Shown piece after piece: positions 26,801-41,800 of a DNA stretch of 64,000 bases; within the stretch, counting starts at the first letter, position 1, and each line of letters begins with the position of its first letter. The stretch covers positions 1 through 64,000 of the forward strand of contig VGTI01000009.1 of NCBI GenBank assembly GCA_016874735.1. Reading direction: 5' to 3'. Source of the DNA: Deltaproteobacteria bacterium. GTDB lineage: Bacteria > Bdellovibrionota_B > Oligoflexia > Oligoflexales > CAIYRB01. The notes beneath the pieces were generated by a model that saw nothing but the letters and a program-made list of their open reading frames with translations, had not been told where the DNA came from and searched no databases. A program made the position numbers and the translations under genes.

Positions 26801-29800
26801 GACTTCCGTGAAATGCGCTGCCACCGGTATGGGGGTGTCTTTGGTGTCGGCCCCAGCAGTGGACGAAAGCGTCAATGAAGGTGCTGCCGTATCAACCGTA
26901 AAATTCGATGAGTTTCCGTAAGTTGCTGGATTTCCCGCGTTATCTGTGAGTTCAACGCAGACTTTATAAATGCCGTCGGTTCCAAGGACGCCAGCGTTGC
27001 TCTTAGGAACAGCCGTGTCATAGCTAAGTGGTGTATTACAATTATTGCTTGATAGGGTGACCGCGTAACGCGTCGTATTCTGGCCTGAGGCACTTAGATT
27101 GTTTACTAAGTTGTTTGTGTTAGATCGTTCGCCGCTGTTTATGTATCCTCCCGTGGCATCATTCGCGAGGCTGATACTCGTAAACACCGGAGCATTGCGC
27201 TTGAGAGCAAAGTTGGCACTGTAGCCAATCTGCGGCGTATTGTTAGCGTTGTCGGTCAGCATCACGCAAACCTTATAATCGCGGTCGGTCCCGAATTCCG
27301 CTGCGTTACTGAGGGGTATGCTCCCGTTAAAGACGGTTGAGGTGGTGCATGTGACATTACTGGCTACGACTTTATATTGGGCCGTATTGTAATTCGATCC
27401 ACTGACGGTGGTTACTACCGCTTTACCAAGGCTGTAGTCACTGGCGTTGATGTAGCCATCAGCCGTTTCATTCGCAAGCGCTAGTGAAGTGAATGTTGGC
27501 GGTGTAATTTTCCGGATAAACTGACTTGTTGCGCCGTAGGCAGGCGGGTTACCAGCGGTGTCGCTTAGTTTCACGCACACTTTGAAATTGCCATCAGGAC
27601 TGAGGTACTGATTGTTTGTTTTCGGTACCGCTGTTGAATACGTCAGTGCGCCATCACAAGCGACGCCCGCTTCGGCGACTTTGTAGGCGGCGGTATTATA
27701 ATCTGTTCCAAACGGCGTGTTCGGATCGACTAGGACTAAAGCTGTCTCCTGGTTTTTGTCATCGGCATTCACGTAGCCGTCGTCAGTGACGACGCTCGCC
27801 AGGCTTATCGAAGTGAACGTTGGCGCCGTCGTCTTGAGCGCAAAGTAATTGGATTCACCGTAAGTGGTCGGGTTACCCGCTAAATCATCGAGTTTAACGC
27901 AAATTTTATAGCTGCCATCACCGTTGAAGTCATTGGAGTTGGCTGCGGGTATCGTCGCGCCGTAGGTTGTGACCGTACTGCAAGTGGTCCCGCTAGTTAC
28001 CAGTTTGTAGCCGACACTGTCGTAATAGAAGGCACTGAGGGAACCAGCGAGTGCAGTTGTGAGGCTTCTCTCAGCGAGGTTGATAGCTTGATCGGCGGCA
28101 GCGTTTCTCAGAGCGATGGTGTTAAAGGTTGGGGTGCTCGTCTTGACACTGAAGGTTTGACTCGCGCCGTAGGCAGGAGTGTTGCCCGCGAAGTCTTCCA
28201 CTTTGACGCAGACTTTGTAGTCTCCGTCGCCGTTAATGTCTCCTGAATTACTTTTTGGAACAGTGCTGTAGCTTAGGTTGCTATCACACGTGGTCGCATC
28301 GGGTACAAGTTTGTACGTGGCGAAGTCGCTGTCCTCGGTGACTAGTCCAGACACTATATCGGTCGTATTTTGTCGTTCCGAGGCGTTTATGTAGTAGTTG
28401 GAGGCGTCACCAGATGCCAGAGATACAGAGTAAAATATTGGTAGCGTTGTGACTAGGTGAATGTCGTTGCTTTCCCCGTATGCTGGGGTGTTGCCGGCCG
28501 CATCCGTCAGCTTGACGCAGACTTTATAGTCGCCGTCCACGCCAAAATCAGTGGTATCATTTTGTGGCTTGCTGCTGCTGAAGCTAAGAGTGCCATTGCA
28601 TGGCGTGGTTTTGCTGACGAGTTTATACTCCGCTGTATCAAACTGAGAGCCCTGAGGATCGTCGATCAGAGCAGTGGAGAGAACTTTCTCGGATGCGTTG
28701 ATGTAACTGTTGGATGCGCTGCCACTGAGTGCAACACTTGTAAATGCGGGCGGCAATTTATCGAGCGTGATTGCAGATGAACTATTGTAAACCGGTGGAT
28801 TATTGGCGTTGTCTGTTAATTTAACGCAGACTTTATAGGATCCGTTGCTGGTGAAAACAGGCGATGACGATTTAGGTACCGCAGCCCCGTAGGTCACTGC
28901 GCCATCGGAGCAAGTGGTCGCCGCTGTGACGAGACTGTATTCGGCTGTGTCGTAGCCGGATCCAGCGAGGCCCGATACCAATTCTTGTTCTTGGGAGGTC
29001 TCCGCCAGATTGATGTAGCCATCGCTTGCATTGCTGGCCAGATTAATACTGGTGAACGTCGGTCCGTTGACTTTAAGTGTGAATGTGCTTGAAGCTCCGT
29101 AGCCCGGTGGGTTCTGAGCGTTGTCTGTGACTTTGACGCAGATTTTATAGCTGCCGTCTGCGCCCAGTAGTTGGGGGGAATCAGCAGACGGCGCTGTTCC
29201 GTAGGTGAGTTGACCGTCACATGCGGTGGCCGCCGTGACTAACGAGTAAGCGGTGGCATCGTATTGCGCCGCCGTAAGGGTCCCGACCAAAGTGGTTGTT
29301 AGCGATCTTTCCGCCGCATTGACGTAGCCATCGCTGGCAGCGCCTGCAAGGGTAAGAGACGTTACTGTGGGTGCAGTGGTACGTAAGTTAAACGACGGAC
29401 TTGCACCATAAGCTGGGGTGTTGTTGGCGTTATCGATCAGACGCGCGCAAACCTTGTAACTACCGTCGCTACCGAAATCACCCGAGTTAGCTTTGGGCAT
29501 CGCTCCGTAAGTAAGATATCCGTCACATGTGACGCTGGTACTTACAAGTTTATACGTGACCTGGTCGTAATTGACACCGGCTATCGAGGATGCCAGGTCG
29601 CTAGTGAGCGCGCGTTCCGTTGAACTAATGTACCCATCGCTGGCGTCGCCTGCGAGAGATAGGGATAGGAATCCGGGCTGTGTAGTTTTTTTGTTAAATG
29701 TCCCACTGGCGCCGTAAACAGATGGATTGTTGGCATTATCGTCCAATTTGACACACACCTTGTAGCTGCCGTCGGCACCAAAATCGTTTGAATTGCCCGT

Positions 29801-32800
29801 TGGCATTGGTCCGTAGCCTGTCAGATTCCCGCAGGTGGCTGAACTCAAGGCTAACTTATAGGTCGCTTGGTTGTAGGAACTAGCTGCCAACGAACCCGCC
29901 AAGTCGTTGTTCAGCAGCCGGTCAGCAGCATTGATATAGCCATCTACGGCGTCACCGGTGATAGCTAGGAAGCTGAAACTAGGCTGCGTTACTTTCAAAG
30001 TGAAACTGACTGAACTCCCGTAGTCTGGAGTGTTGTTAGCGCTGTCGGTGACCTTGACACAGACCTTGTAGGTGCCATCACTGCCGAAATCTAGGGAATC
30101 ACTCGTCGGTAGCGCACCGTAGGCGAGGTTGCTATCGCAAGGTGTGGTGCCACTCACCAACTTGTAAGATGTGGCGTCGGCATTTTGCGAGGATGCAGCG
30201 GACACGAGGGCTGTGTTGGCAGTTTTCTCGGCGGAGTTGATATAGCTGTCCGATGCACCATTAGCGAGCGCGACACTCGTGAAAGACGGCAGGGTGGTTT
30301 TGAGCGTGATGATGGCAGATTCTCCGTAAACGGATGGGTTTGCGGCGGCATCGTCAAGTTTCACGCATACTTTATAGAGGTCGTCCGCCGTGAATTCGGG
30401 CGCATTGGCGCTTGGAATTGCCCCGTACGTTAAACTACCATTGCAAGTGGTCGTGCTTAGGGTCAATTTATAGGTCGCCACGTTAAAACCGGTGCCCACA
30501 GCTGCGCTGACGAGCGCCGTGCCTCCTAATTTCTCTGAGGCATTGATAAAGCCATCGGCGGCATTACCAGTGAGAGCGAGACTAGTTAAAGATGGGGCGG
30601 AGGTTTTAAGCGTCATCAGCGGCGATGCGCCGAAGGCAGCCGGATTTTGTGCATGATCGGTTATTTTGACGCAAACTTTGTAGCTGCCTTCACTGCCGAA
30701 GTCTGGCGATGCTCCCGTCGGCATCAGGCCGTAGTCAAGAGTTGCGTCGCATGCTGTGGCGGAAGTTACCAGTTTGTAACTTGCGGCATCGTTGTTTGCT
30801 GCAACGAGACCAGCTCCAAGGTCTTGAGTGCTTGAGCGATCGGCAGCGTTGATATAGGAATCAGCGGCAACCCCATTGAGGGCTATCGATGTGAATGCCG
30901 GTAGTGCGGTCTTGAGCGTGAAAGTTGTCGTGGATCCGTAGGCAGGGGTATTGTTCGCTGTGTCCGTTAGTTTGACACAGACCTTATAAGAGCCATCGGC
31001 ACTAAAGTCGCCGCTATCGGAATTTGGCATGCTACTGTAAGTTAAGTTGGCATCGCATGTGGTGGTTGCTTCAGTCAAGGCATAGACAGCTGCGTTGTGA
31101 TTCGATGCGACGAGATTGTTCGCGAGCGCTGTCGCGTTGTTTCTTTCAGCCAGATTGATGTATGTGTCCGTAGCATCGCCGGCAAGTGCTAGGGAAGTGA
31201 AGGTGGGTAAAGTTGTTTTCACAGTGAACGCTGCGCTTTGTCCGAAAGCTGGGGTGTTGCCCGCGCTATCGACTAGACGAGCGCAGACCTTATAATTGCC
31301 GTCCGTATTTAATAAAATATTGTTAGATAAAGGGATGCTCCCGTATGTCAGAGCGCTGTCGCATGTGGTGTTACTGGTGACTAGTCGGTAAGTCGCAGTA
31401 GTAAAGTCGGTTCCAACAGCGGCGCTTACTAAACTGGTGGCAGCCGCTTTGTCAGCTACGTTGATGTAGAGATCCGTGGCTCCGTTCGCTAGAGATAGAC
31501 TGGTGAAGCTGGGGGCCACAGTCTTCAGGGTGATCGCGAGGGATTCTCCGTAAGCCGCCGGATTACCCGCATTATCTGTTAATTTAACGCAAATTTTATA
31601 GCTGCCATCGCTGGTAAGCTCTGGAGCATTTCCGAGGGGTTCGCCACCGTAGGTTAAGGCACCGTCACAGGTCGTGGCATTTGTTACAAGTGTATAGGCT
31701 ACATGATCGTAATAGGTGGCACTAAGCACTCCCACCATGGATGTGGCTTGTTGTTTCTCACTGGCGTTGATGAATCTATCGACAGCGCCCCCTGCTAAAC
31801 CCAGTGCGGTAAAAGTAGGATACGATGTTTTAAGACCGATGTTGTCGCTACTGGCATAAGCAGCGGGATTGCCCGCATAGTCCACCACTTTGACACATAG
31901 TTTGTAGTCCCCGTCAGTCGTGAAGTCTGTGGAGTTAGCAAGTGGCATTGAGCCGTAAGTTAAGCTGTCATCACAGGCGACAAAATTTTCGACTAATTTA
32001 TAAGTAGCAGTATCGTAATGGGCACCGTTGATGACATCTGCGATGGCTACTGCGGATCCATGTTCCGTGTAGTTGATGTAGCCGTCGGCAGCGCCGTTGG
32101 CTAGAGCTATGCCGTAAACCTCAGGCAAGGCGGTCTTAAGTGTGAAGGACGGTGATGCGCCGTACACGGTTGGGTTGGCGGCAAGATCTGTGATTTTGAC
32201 GCAGATCTTGTAAAGGCCATCGGCACCAAAATTATTCGAATTACTGAGTGGCATAGCACCATACGTGAGGGCTCCGTTACAATTGGTGGTATTGGGTACT
32301 AGACGGTAGGTGGCGCTATCGTAGTTTACTGCTGTGAGAGTGCCACCAAGGGTCGTACTCTGGGTTTTCTCAGCGGCATTGATGTAGAGGTCGGTAGCAT
32401 TTCCCGCCAAATCAAGCGATGTAAACGCAGGTAATGATGTTTTTAATTTAAATGTAGGCGAAGAGTTGTACACCGTCGGATTAAGGGCATAATCTCGGAG
32501 GCGCACACAAACTTTATAGTCATTATCGCTACCAAAGTCGTTACTCGTATTTAAAGGGGCAGCGTCATAGGTAAGATTGTTGTCACAACTTGTACTTGCA
32601 AGGACTAGCTTGAAGTCACTCTGATCGTATCCGCTACCAACTAAAGCGCCTGTGATAGCGTTAGGTAGGAGTTTATCAGCGGCATTAATAAAGGTATCGG
32701 CGGCTTGATTAGCGAGTGGTAGGGCGCTGAACGTAGGAACTGCGGTCTTGAGGGTCATGGGCAATGTAGCACTAAAGACTGGAGGATTGTTTGCCTGATC

Positions 32801-35800
32801 CGTGAGGCGTAAGCAGACTTTGTACGATCCATCGACGCCAAAGTCACTAGAGGCCCCGGATGGAGCGGAGCCATAACTGAGATTACTGTCGCATGTCGTC
32901 GCTGCCGCTACTAATGTGTAGCTGACACTGTCATGATTTGCCGCAACTAGATTGCCTACTAGCGATAGAGTGCTTTGACGCTCAGCCAGGTTGATGTATT
33001 GATCTGTTGCAGCATTCGTTAAGTCAATGGAGGTGAACGCTATCTGGGCTGTTTTCAAGTGAATGGTTGGACTACTGCCGAATGCAGGTGGGTTGTTGGC
33101 AGTGTCAGTCAATTTGACACAAACTTTGTAATCACCATCCGAACCAAAGTCGGTACTGTCGTTATTCGGGATGGCACCGTAACTGAGGTTGTCGTCACAA
33201 TTAGTGGCTAGCGGTACAAGTTTATAGGCGGCATGATCGAAACTTAGTCCAGTGACGGTGGTGACTAACGGGTTTGTCAGTAATTCTTCGGCTGCGTTGA
33301 TATAGGTATCGGTTGCATCCTGTGTAAGGTTTAGTGAGCTAAATGTAGGCTGGCCAATTTTTAGAGTGATAGATGCGGAGTTGCCATATGCGGGCGGATT
33401 ACCTGCAGTGTCGGTCAGACGCACACATACTTTGTAACTCCCGTCCGTGGTGAAATCCATCGAATCAGCCGTGGGTAGGGTACCGTAGGTGAGGGGGCCA
33501 TGACACGAAGTGCTAGCAGTGACTAATTTGTATTCCACTGTGTCGTAATTTGCTGCTGCCAAGTTGCCAACGAGCGGTTGGCTAGATGTGTGGTCTGTGA
33601 CACTGATGTAGGCGTCTGAGGCCTCGTTCACCAAAGCGATGGAGCTAAATATTGGTAGTGCGGTTTTGAGCACAAACGTTGGCGAGCTTTGATAGACGGC
33701 GGGATTCGCCGCATGGTCACTCAGTTTGACACAGATCTTATAGTTTCCGTCGCCCGTAAAATCGTTGGAATTCGCCTTAGGCATCGCTCCGTAGCTAAGT
33801 GCAGCATCGCAGGTGGCTGCCGCGGCGACTAGTTTATACTCATCTGTGTCGAAATGGGCTCCGACGACGGGTCCGGCAAGATCTGTGGTCAGAAGATGTT
33901 CCGCAGCATTTACATAGCCATTTGCCGCCGCCCCGGCCAGAGCTAGGCTGGTAAACGCCGGTAGAGAGGTCTTCAGATGAATCGTTGCGCTGGAGCCGTA
34001 ATCAGCCGGGTTGTTAGCTTGGTCCGTGACACGCACGCACACCCTATAATCGCCATCAGCAACGAACGACCCGCTGTCAGCACCGGGTGCATTGTCATAG
34101 GTCAAACTAGCGTCACAGGTGGTGCCAGCAGAGACCAGTGCATAGGCAGCGGCATCATAATTAGCGGCTACGAGTGATCCAACTAGAGCAGTAGTTAACG
34201 AACGCTCGCCTAGGTTGATGTAGGTATCACTTGCAGCCCCTGATAGAGCGACCGAAGTAAAGTCGGGAAACCCCGTTTTCAAGGTAAAGCTAGCCGTCGA
34301 TCCATAGTCAGGCGTATTAGCCGCGAGATCCGTGAGTTTGACGCATACCTTGTAGTTGCCGTCTCCGGCAAAGTCACCGGAGTTAGCGGTTGGCATGGTA
34401 CCGTAAGCTAAGCTACCGTCGCAGGTGGTAGCGGCTGAGACCAGTTTATACTGAGCTTGGTCGTACTGCGTGCCGGCTAAATTAGTGGCGAGATCGGTAG
34501 TTAGTTGATTTTCAGCGTTATTGACATAGCCATCAGCAGCCGTGCCGGCTAAATCAAGAGACGTAAAGTCGGGTGGCGTAACCTTGAGGTGGATGATGCC
34601 ACTGGCCCCGTAGACGGGCGGGTTCTGAGCGTTATCACTTAGTTTAGTACATACCTTATAGGAGCCGTCAGCACCGAAGTCGTTGCTGGTGTTGCGCGGC
34701 AAAGAGCCGTATGTGAGGTTGCCGTCGCAGATCGTGGCCGCAGTGACTAGTTTGTAGCTAGCGGAATCAAAGTTGGTACCGCTAGCAATGGTGGTGAGAT
34801 CGTGATTGACGTTGCGTTCAGTAGCGTTGACATAGCTGTCTTGAGCCTCGTTGGCTAGAGCAAGCCCAGTAAAGGTCGGTTGCAACAGCTTGAGATCGAA
34901 AGTTAAAGTGGCGCCGTATGCTGGTGGATTTTGGGCATGATCTCCGAGGCGCACACAAACTTTATAGGGCCCGTCGGTGGTCAGTGTTGCGGCCGAGGCA
35001 GGCGGCATCGTGTCGTAAGTGAGATTGCCGTCACAGGTGGCTGCGCCAGCGACTAGTGCGTAGTCGCTAGTGTCGTACTGCGTGCCGCTGAGATTACCAG
35101 CTAGGTCGGTGGATAAGGCGTGCTCGGCGGCGTTCACGTAGCGATCAGCGGCGGCGTTGACAAGGTCAAGTGCGGTGAAGGTTGGTGCTGTCTTTTTCAA
35201 ATGGATGATCGGACTTGAGCCGTAGTCTGGCGGGTTGGCGGCGTTGTCGCTCAGTTTAACGCAGACCTTGTAATCGCCATCGGTGATGAAGGCTGCGCTA
35301 TCGGCCTTCGGTATGGCACCGTAGCTGAGACTGCTGTCGCAGTTCGTCGTTGCGGTGACTAATTTGTAGGTCGCCGTGTCAAAGTTGAGACCGGTTGCTG
35401 CAGCGACGAGATCGGTAGTGAGTGCGCTTTCCGCCGCGTTGATATAGGTGTCGGTGGCCGCAGCGTTTAAGGCGAGGCTAGTGAAGTCGGGCAGTGCTGT
35501 TTTGAGTATAAAGCTCGGGCTAGCGCCGTAGACTGTGGGATTCCCCGCCAGATCCGTGAGCTTGACGCAAACATGATAGGAGCCATCCCCGCCGAAGTCG
35601 TTCGAGTCACCTTTGGGTAGCGCATCGTAGGTCAAATTGCCGTCGCATGTTGTATTTGCCGTTACCAATTTATAATTGACGGCATCATAATGCACAGCAT
35701 TGAGGCTCGTGACGAGGTCGGTTGTTTGGGTATGCTCGGCGGCATTGATATAACCATCGGCAGCATCTGTGCCGCGCGCGAGTGAGGTGAAGGCCGGTAG

Positions 35801-38800
35801 TGCCGTTTTTAGGCTAAAGTCATTACTTGCGCCGTAGGCGGCCGGGTTACCGGCTAGGTCGGTAAGCTTAGCGCAGATCTTATAGCTACCGTCGGCGCCG
35901 AAGTCGTTGGTGTCAGCCTTTGGCATGGTGCCGTAGCCGGTGACACTGGCACAGACGGCCGCAGCGGCGACCAGCTTATAGGTTACGGTGTCGTAGGCGG
36001 TACCTTGGATAGTGCCGGCTAGATCAGTGATTTGGGTTTTCTCTGCCGCGTTGACGTAGCCATCGACAGCAGTATTGGCAAGAGGCAGCGCCGTGAAGGT
36101 AGGCGGCGCCGCTTTCAGCGTCATGGTGGGAGTACTGCCGTATGCCGGCGGATTTAAGGCGTTGTCGGTGAGTTTGACGCAAACCTTGTAGGCGCCGTCG
36201 GCGCCAAAGTTCGGGGAATCGCTGGTGGGCATGAGGCCATAAGTAGTGACCCCGTTGCATGCTGTACTGGCGGCAACGAGGGCAAATTGACTTAGATCGA
36301 AATGAGCTCCCACGGGGGCTGCTGCCAGGGCGTTCGTTTGCGAGCGTTCGGCGAGATTTACGTAGCTGTCAGCGGCATCACCAGCGAGGGCTACGGATGT
36401 GAAAGCGGGTGCTGCTGTTTTAAGTGTGATTGTGCCACTGGCACCGTAGACCGCCGGATTACCCGCGTAATCTGTTAGTTTTGCACAGATCTTGTAGAGA
36501 CCATCTACTGTGAAATCGTTGCTGTTGGCAGAGGGGGCGTCGCCGTAGCTAAGATTGCCGTCGCATGTTGTGCTTTGTGGCACGAGCTTGTAGGCAACGA
36601 TATCGTAGTAGCTGCCTAAAATCAGGCCGGTCATGAGATTTGATGAACTACGCTCGGCTGCATTAACGTAGGTATCGAGGGCGTCGTTAGCCAGAGCAAG
36701 TGCATGGAACTGTGGTGACGTTGACTTAAGCTCGAATGATGGGCTAGATCCGTAATCCGGTGGGTTGCCACCATTGTCGCTAAGACGGATACAAACCTTA
36801 TAGCTACCGTCTGATGAAAAATCAGAGGATGTACCCAACGGCACTGGCCCATAGGCAAGAGTGTTGTCACAGGGGGTGGCATCAGTGACTAACTTATAGG
36901 CGGCGGTGTCATAGCGGAGACCACTTAATCCAGTTACAATCGGGCTCGTTGATTGGCGATCGCTGCTACTGAAGTAACCATCGATTGCCTCTGTTGCAAG
37001 CTGAACTGAAACAAACTGAGGCGTGGTCGACTTGAGTTGAATTTGGTCGCTATCGCCAAAAACTGGAGGATTGCCTGCATGGTCCGAGAGCTTGACGCAG
37101 ACCTTATAAGTCCCATCACCACCAAAGTCAGTCGAGTTCGACCGCGGGAGAATTCCGTAAGGTAGGGCATTGTCGCAGCTGAAGTTGCTTGAAACCAAGT
37201 AATAATCGACCGTATCGTAGAGGCTTGCCACCAAGTTCCCAACTAAAGGATTACTTGTTAGCCGCTCGCTCGCCGTGATGTATCCATCGGCCGCGTCATT
37301 TATAAGCGCAATATTCGTGAACACCGGTGCGTTTCGTTTCAGTTGAATCGGAGAGCTGCTACCAAATGCAGGGGTGTTGCCGGCTATGTCGGTAAGCTTA
37401 GCGCAAATTTTATAAACTCCGTCACTAACAAAATCTGCACTTGATGAAACTGGAATGTTTCCGTAACTAACTGCGTTGCTACTGCAGTTAGTTCCATCGG
37501 TGACGAGAGCGTAGATAGCTTGATCAAAATTTAGGCCTGAAGCTTGGGTAGATAAATCATTGGTTATAAGGCTCTCTGCCAAATTGATATGACCATCGAG
37601 CGCTGGGCCGGCGAGGGCTAATGATGTGAAATGAGGTAGTGCAGTCTTTAACGTAATCGATCCACTTGCCCCGTAGGCTGCAGGGTTAGCTGCTTGATCC
37701 TCGAGCCTTACGCACACTTTGTAAGATCCGTCGGTGGCGAATGCGGCGTCGTCACTTTGGGGCATCGCCCCGTACGTAAGAGTCTGATCGCATGCCTGCG
37801 CTGCAGCTACCACTTTGTAGGTGGCGGTATCAAAGTGACTGCCGACAGGCGCGCTTAATAATTGAGAAGCGGAGGTGTGCTCAGCGGCATTGAGGTAGCC
37901 GTCGGTGACGGCACCATTTAAAGCCACCGATATAAACGCAGGTTGTGATGTTTTTACCGTGAAACTTGGCGACTGGTCGTAGTCAGGCGCGTTGTTGGCA
38001 AGGTCGGTGAGCTTGACGCAAACCTTGTAAATACCGTCGGCACTGATGTCACTAGTATTTGCATCAGGTAAAGCTCCGTAAGTGAGAGAACTATCGCAGG
38101 TGGTCGCCACTGGAACGATTTTGTATGTGGCATGATCGAATTCGCTACCCTGAGCAGGGTTAACTAGGGGCGTGGTCACGAGCCGGTCTGCCGCATTTAA
38201 ATAGGTGTCCAGGGCAGCGTTGGCGAGCGAGATTGATGCAAATGTTGGAGGCGCAGTCTTCAGGACGAACGTTGGACTGGATCCATACTGAGCGGGATTG
38301 CCGGCGACATCATTGAGTTTAACGCAGACTTTGTAGGCGCCGTCCGCGCCGAAATCGGATGAAGCGGCAGTCGGCATCGCACCGTAGCTGATCGATTGGT
38401 CGCAGGAGGACGTGCTCGCAACCAACTTATACCCGACTGCATCGTAATTCAAAGCATCAAGATTACCTGCAATGGGTTGGGCTGCCTGACGGTCCAAACT
38501 ACTGACGTAACCATCGGCAGCATCGCCTGCCAAATCTAAGGATGTGAAAGTTGGGGTGGCCCGCTTCAGATCGAAGCTTGCGGAATGACCAAAGACGGGT
38601 GGATTATTCGCTAAGTCCGTTAGTTTAACGCACACTTGATAGGAACCGTCTGCAGCAAATTCGCTTGAGTTCAGGTTTGGTGTGGTGCCGTAAGATAAAG
38701 TGTTGTCACAGGCAGTTATGTCAGTGACGACGGCGTAGGCCACATTGTCATAACGGAGACCTTGGAGATTACTGACTAAAGGCGTATTTAGCTGGTTCTC

Positions 38801-41800
38801 GCTGGCATTTAAGTAGCCGTCATTCAGGGGTGCCGTAAGATCGATGCTAGTAAATGCCGGTGCGTTCAGTTTGAGTGTGACGGCGGGGCCTGTCGCGTAG
38901 ACGGATGGATTTCCAGCACTATCATCAAGCTTTATGCAGATCTTGTAATCGCCGTCCGTTACAAGAATGTTGTCGTCTGCCTGCGGCATGGACCCATATG
39001 TGGCACTGCCATCACAGGTTGCGCTTGCTGCCAACAGTTTGTAGGTGACTGCGTTGTAGCCAGTTGCCACAAGATTGGCCGCGATCACTGAGGACAAACT
39101 GTGATCGGCTGCGCTGATGTATCCATCGGTGGCCACTCCGCTCAAAGCTAAGCTTGTAAAAGACGCTGCTGTGAGTTTTAGGTTGATGGTTGGGCTGGCG
39201 CCGTAAACCGCGGGGTTACCAGCAAAATCTGTGATTTTCGTGCAAACTTTGTACTGGCCGTCGCTAGTGAAATCTGGGGATGAAGCGATAGGTTTAGGTC
39301 CGTAGTCTGTGATCGTAGCACAGTCCGTCGCCACATCCGTTAATCGGTAGCCCGCTGTGTCAAAACTGGTGCCGCTAACGTCTCCCACCAGTATGGATGA
39401 GCCTTGATGTTCTGCGACATTAATGTAAGTGTCACTCGCATCGTTAGCCAAAGCGAGCGATATGAACGTTGGTTGCGCTGTTTTCAAAACGATCAAAGGC
39501 GTTTCGCCGTAGTCTGCTGGATTGCCTGCGGTGTCGGTGAGCCTGACGCAAATTTTATAGTTACCGTCCGTACCAAACGCAGCGGAATCCCCTTTTGGTG
39601 CAGGCCCGTAAGGCAGCTGCGCATCGCAGGTCGTCGATGAGGCGACTAGTTTGTATGCAGCTGTGTCAAAGTCGTTACCTACGAGTGTGGCTGCCATGGC
39701 ATTTTGAGTGCTGCGCTCGGCCAGATTGATGTAGCCGTCAGCGGCCTCGCCAGCCAGTGATACGGAGATAAAATCCGGCAGTGATTTTTTGAGAGTAAAA
39801 GTCGGACCCGCCGCATAAACTGGTGGGTTAGAGGTGTTCCATAACTTGACACATATTTTATACAACCCATCAGGTGCGCCCTGGAGCTCAGTGTTTTGCG
39901 GCATCGGCCCATAAGTAAGCGCTTCGTCGCAGGACGCTGCTGCGGGTGCTGCGGCGTATGCGGCTGTGTCGTAAGTAGCGGCCACGAGCGCTCCAGCGAT
40001 GGTGCTCGCGAGTTGTGACTCCGCTAGGTTTAAGTAAGTATCAGCGGCCTCGTTTATAAGACTGAGCGAAGTGAAGGTAGGAGGAACTCGGATTTTATTC
40101 CAACCAATGACGGTCGCCGTCGCTAAATCCTGCCAGTTCGGAGCGAAATCAGCGCCAACGATACAGAGCTTGATAGCACCGTCGGGGTAGCTACTTATGT
40201 CGTCAGTGATAGGAAGGGATACCATCCTCTCGCTACTATAGCCGGCAGCTAACGTGCAGTCAGTGGATGCAGCCATGCCAATTTTATATTTGTATTTGAC
40301 GACGCCAGTACCGCCTACCGTGATATTCTGCGCGGTGATCAGGCTACTTCCGCTCGGTTGTCCATCGGCAGTCGCCGCGATATTGGCAACCACCGTTGTT
40401 GTTGTCGTTGCTTGTGTAGTGCCGGAGCCGATCCGACCGGCAATAGTGAAGGGACCAGCGAGACTTCCCGTCACGGTCGCGAGGTAGGTACCGTCACCTT
40501 GATCGCTAGCCGGAACGGGGGTCGCCTCAGTAAAGGTCCCGGCGCCACTCTGCTGGATAAATTCAACTGCTTGACCGCCACTACGCAAGTTGTTACCGGC
40601 CGTGTCTCTAGCCGTGAAAGTGAGCGTTGCCTGACTGCCTGGTGCGATCGATACGGGTGAGGCAACTAGCGAATTCGCAATATCAATGGGACCAGGTACA
40701 ACTGCGAGGTTAGTAGAGGCCGCTGCAGGGGCATTATTGACCGAGGCGCTAAAAATCGCTGGAGTGTCTGCCATGAGACCTGTAACTAGAGCTTCATAGG
40801 TGCCATTCTGGCGATCGGTTGCCGCGAGTGGGAACAACTCGGTAAAAGTGGACCCGCCGGCGGCGACGTTAAAGCTGACCTGAGCTCCACCTGATTGAAT
40901 TCGGTTACCGGCGAAGTCAAAAGCCGTGAGACGAATCGTCGCCGTGCTTCCTGATGCAACGGTTCCGGATCCTCCCAACGTTGCCAGAGTCGAGGTGCTA
41001 CCAGATATCGCTCCGGGTACGACGCTGATTCCGACCGTATTGCTGACCGGATCCCCGTTGACCACGGCTGCTAGGGCCGTTGCTGTCCCAGCCATCTTGC
41101 CGGTGATCGTGAATCGGTATGTTCCGTTACCAAGGTCAGTTCCTGGTAACGGGAAAGATTCATAGAAGGTACTCGTTCCACCCGTGTGGGTCAGAGCAGT
41201 GGTAGCGCCACCAGTTGCGAGTGGCGCACCTGTGATATCCCGTGCCTGAAGCACGATATTTACTGGTAAGCCCGACGCAAGACTTGAATGCCCACCGGTT
41301 AGGACTAAGGTACTTTGAGCTGCTACGACTGGCCCAACGCGTGTCTTTTGATTGCTATTGAGGTACATCGAACGATTACCGGCCTCGTCCTCACAGACTA
41401 TGGCGAAGTGGTATCTTGTTGATGGGGTTAGACCACTCAATACATAAGTGTTGATATTTTGAGATCCGAATATCCCGTTGAGAGGTATGCCGCCATTGGC
41501 CGTGATGTTGGCTAGGCTGTCGATATTTGCGATAGTTGACTTATAAACGAAGTACTTTAGATGGTCCGCGGCACTTTGGTCGTCAGTTCCTATAGTCCAA
41601 CCTATAGTCACAGAAGTGTCCGTGTAACTTGTGACATTGAGAGTGCCGCCTGCGCCAACGACCGGCGGTGTGGTATCGGCAGTCGTAGTCACGTTAGCCA
41701 TTTGGTAGAGAGTTTTGTGCCCAAGTTCATCGGTGGCAACTACGTTGAAGTAATAGGTCGTACCAGGTGTTAGATTGGCAACTGTGAGGTTAGTACTGCC

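Noticed and set aside
26886-40085. CRISPR-like array reading of the regular ~306-bp periodicity
   Set aside because: The units are protein-coding, far too long and too diverged for CRISPR repeats, and no cas genes are present.
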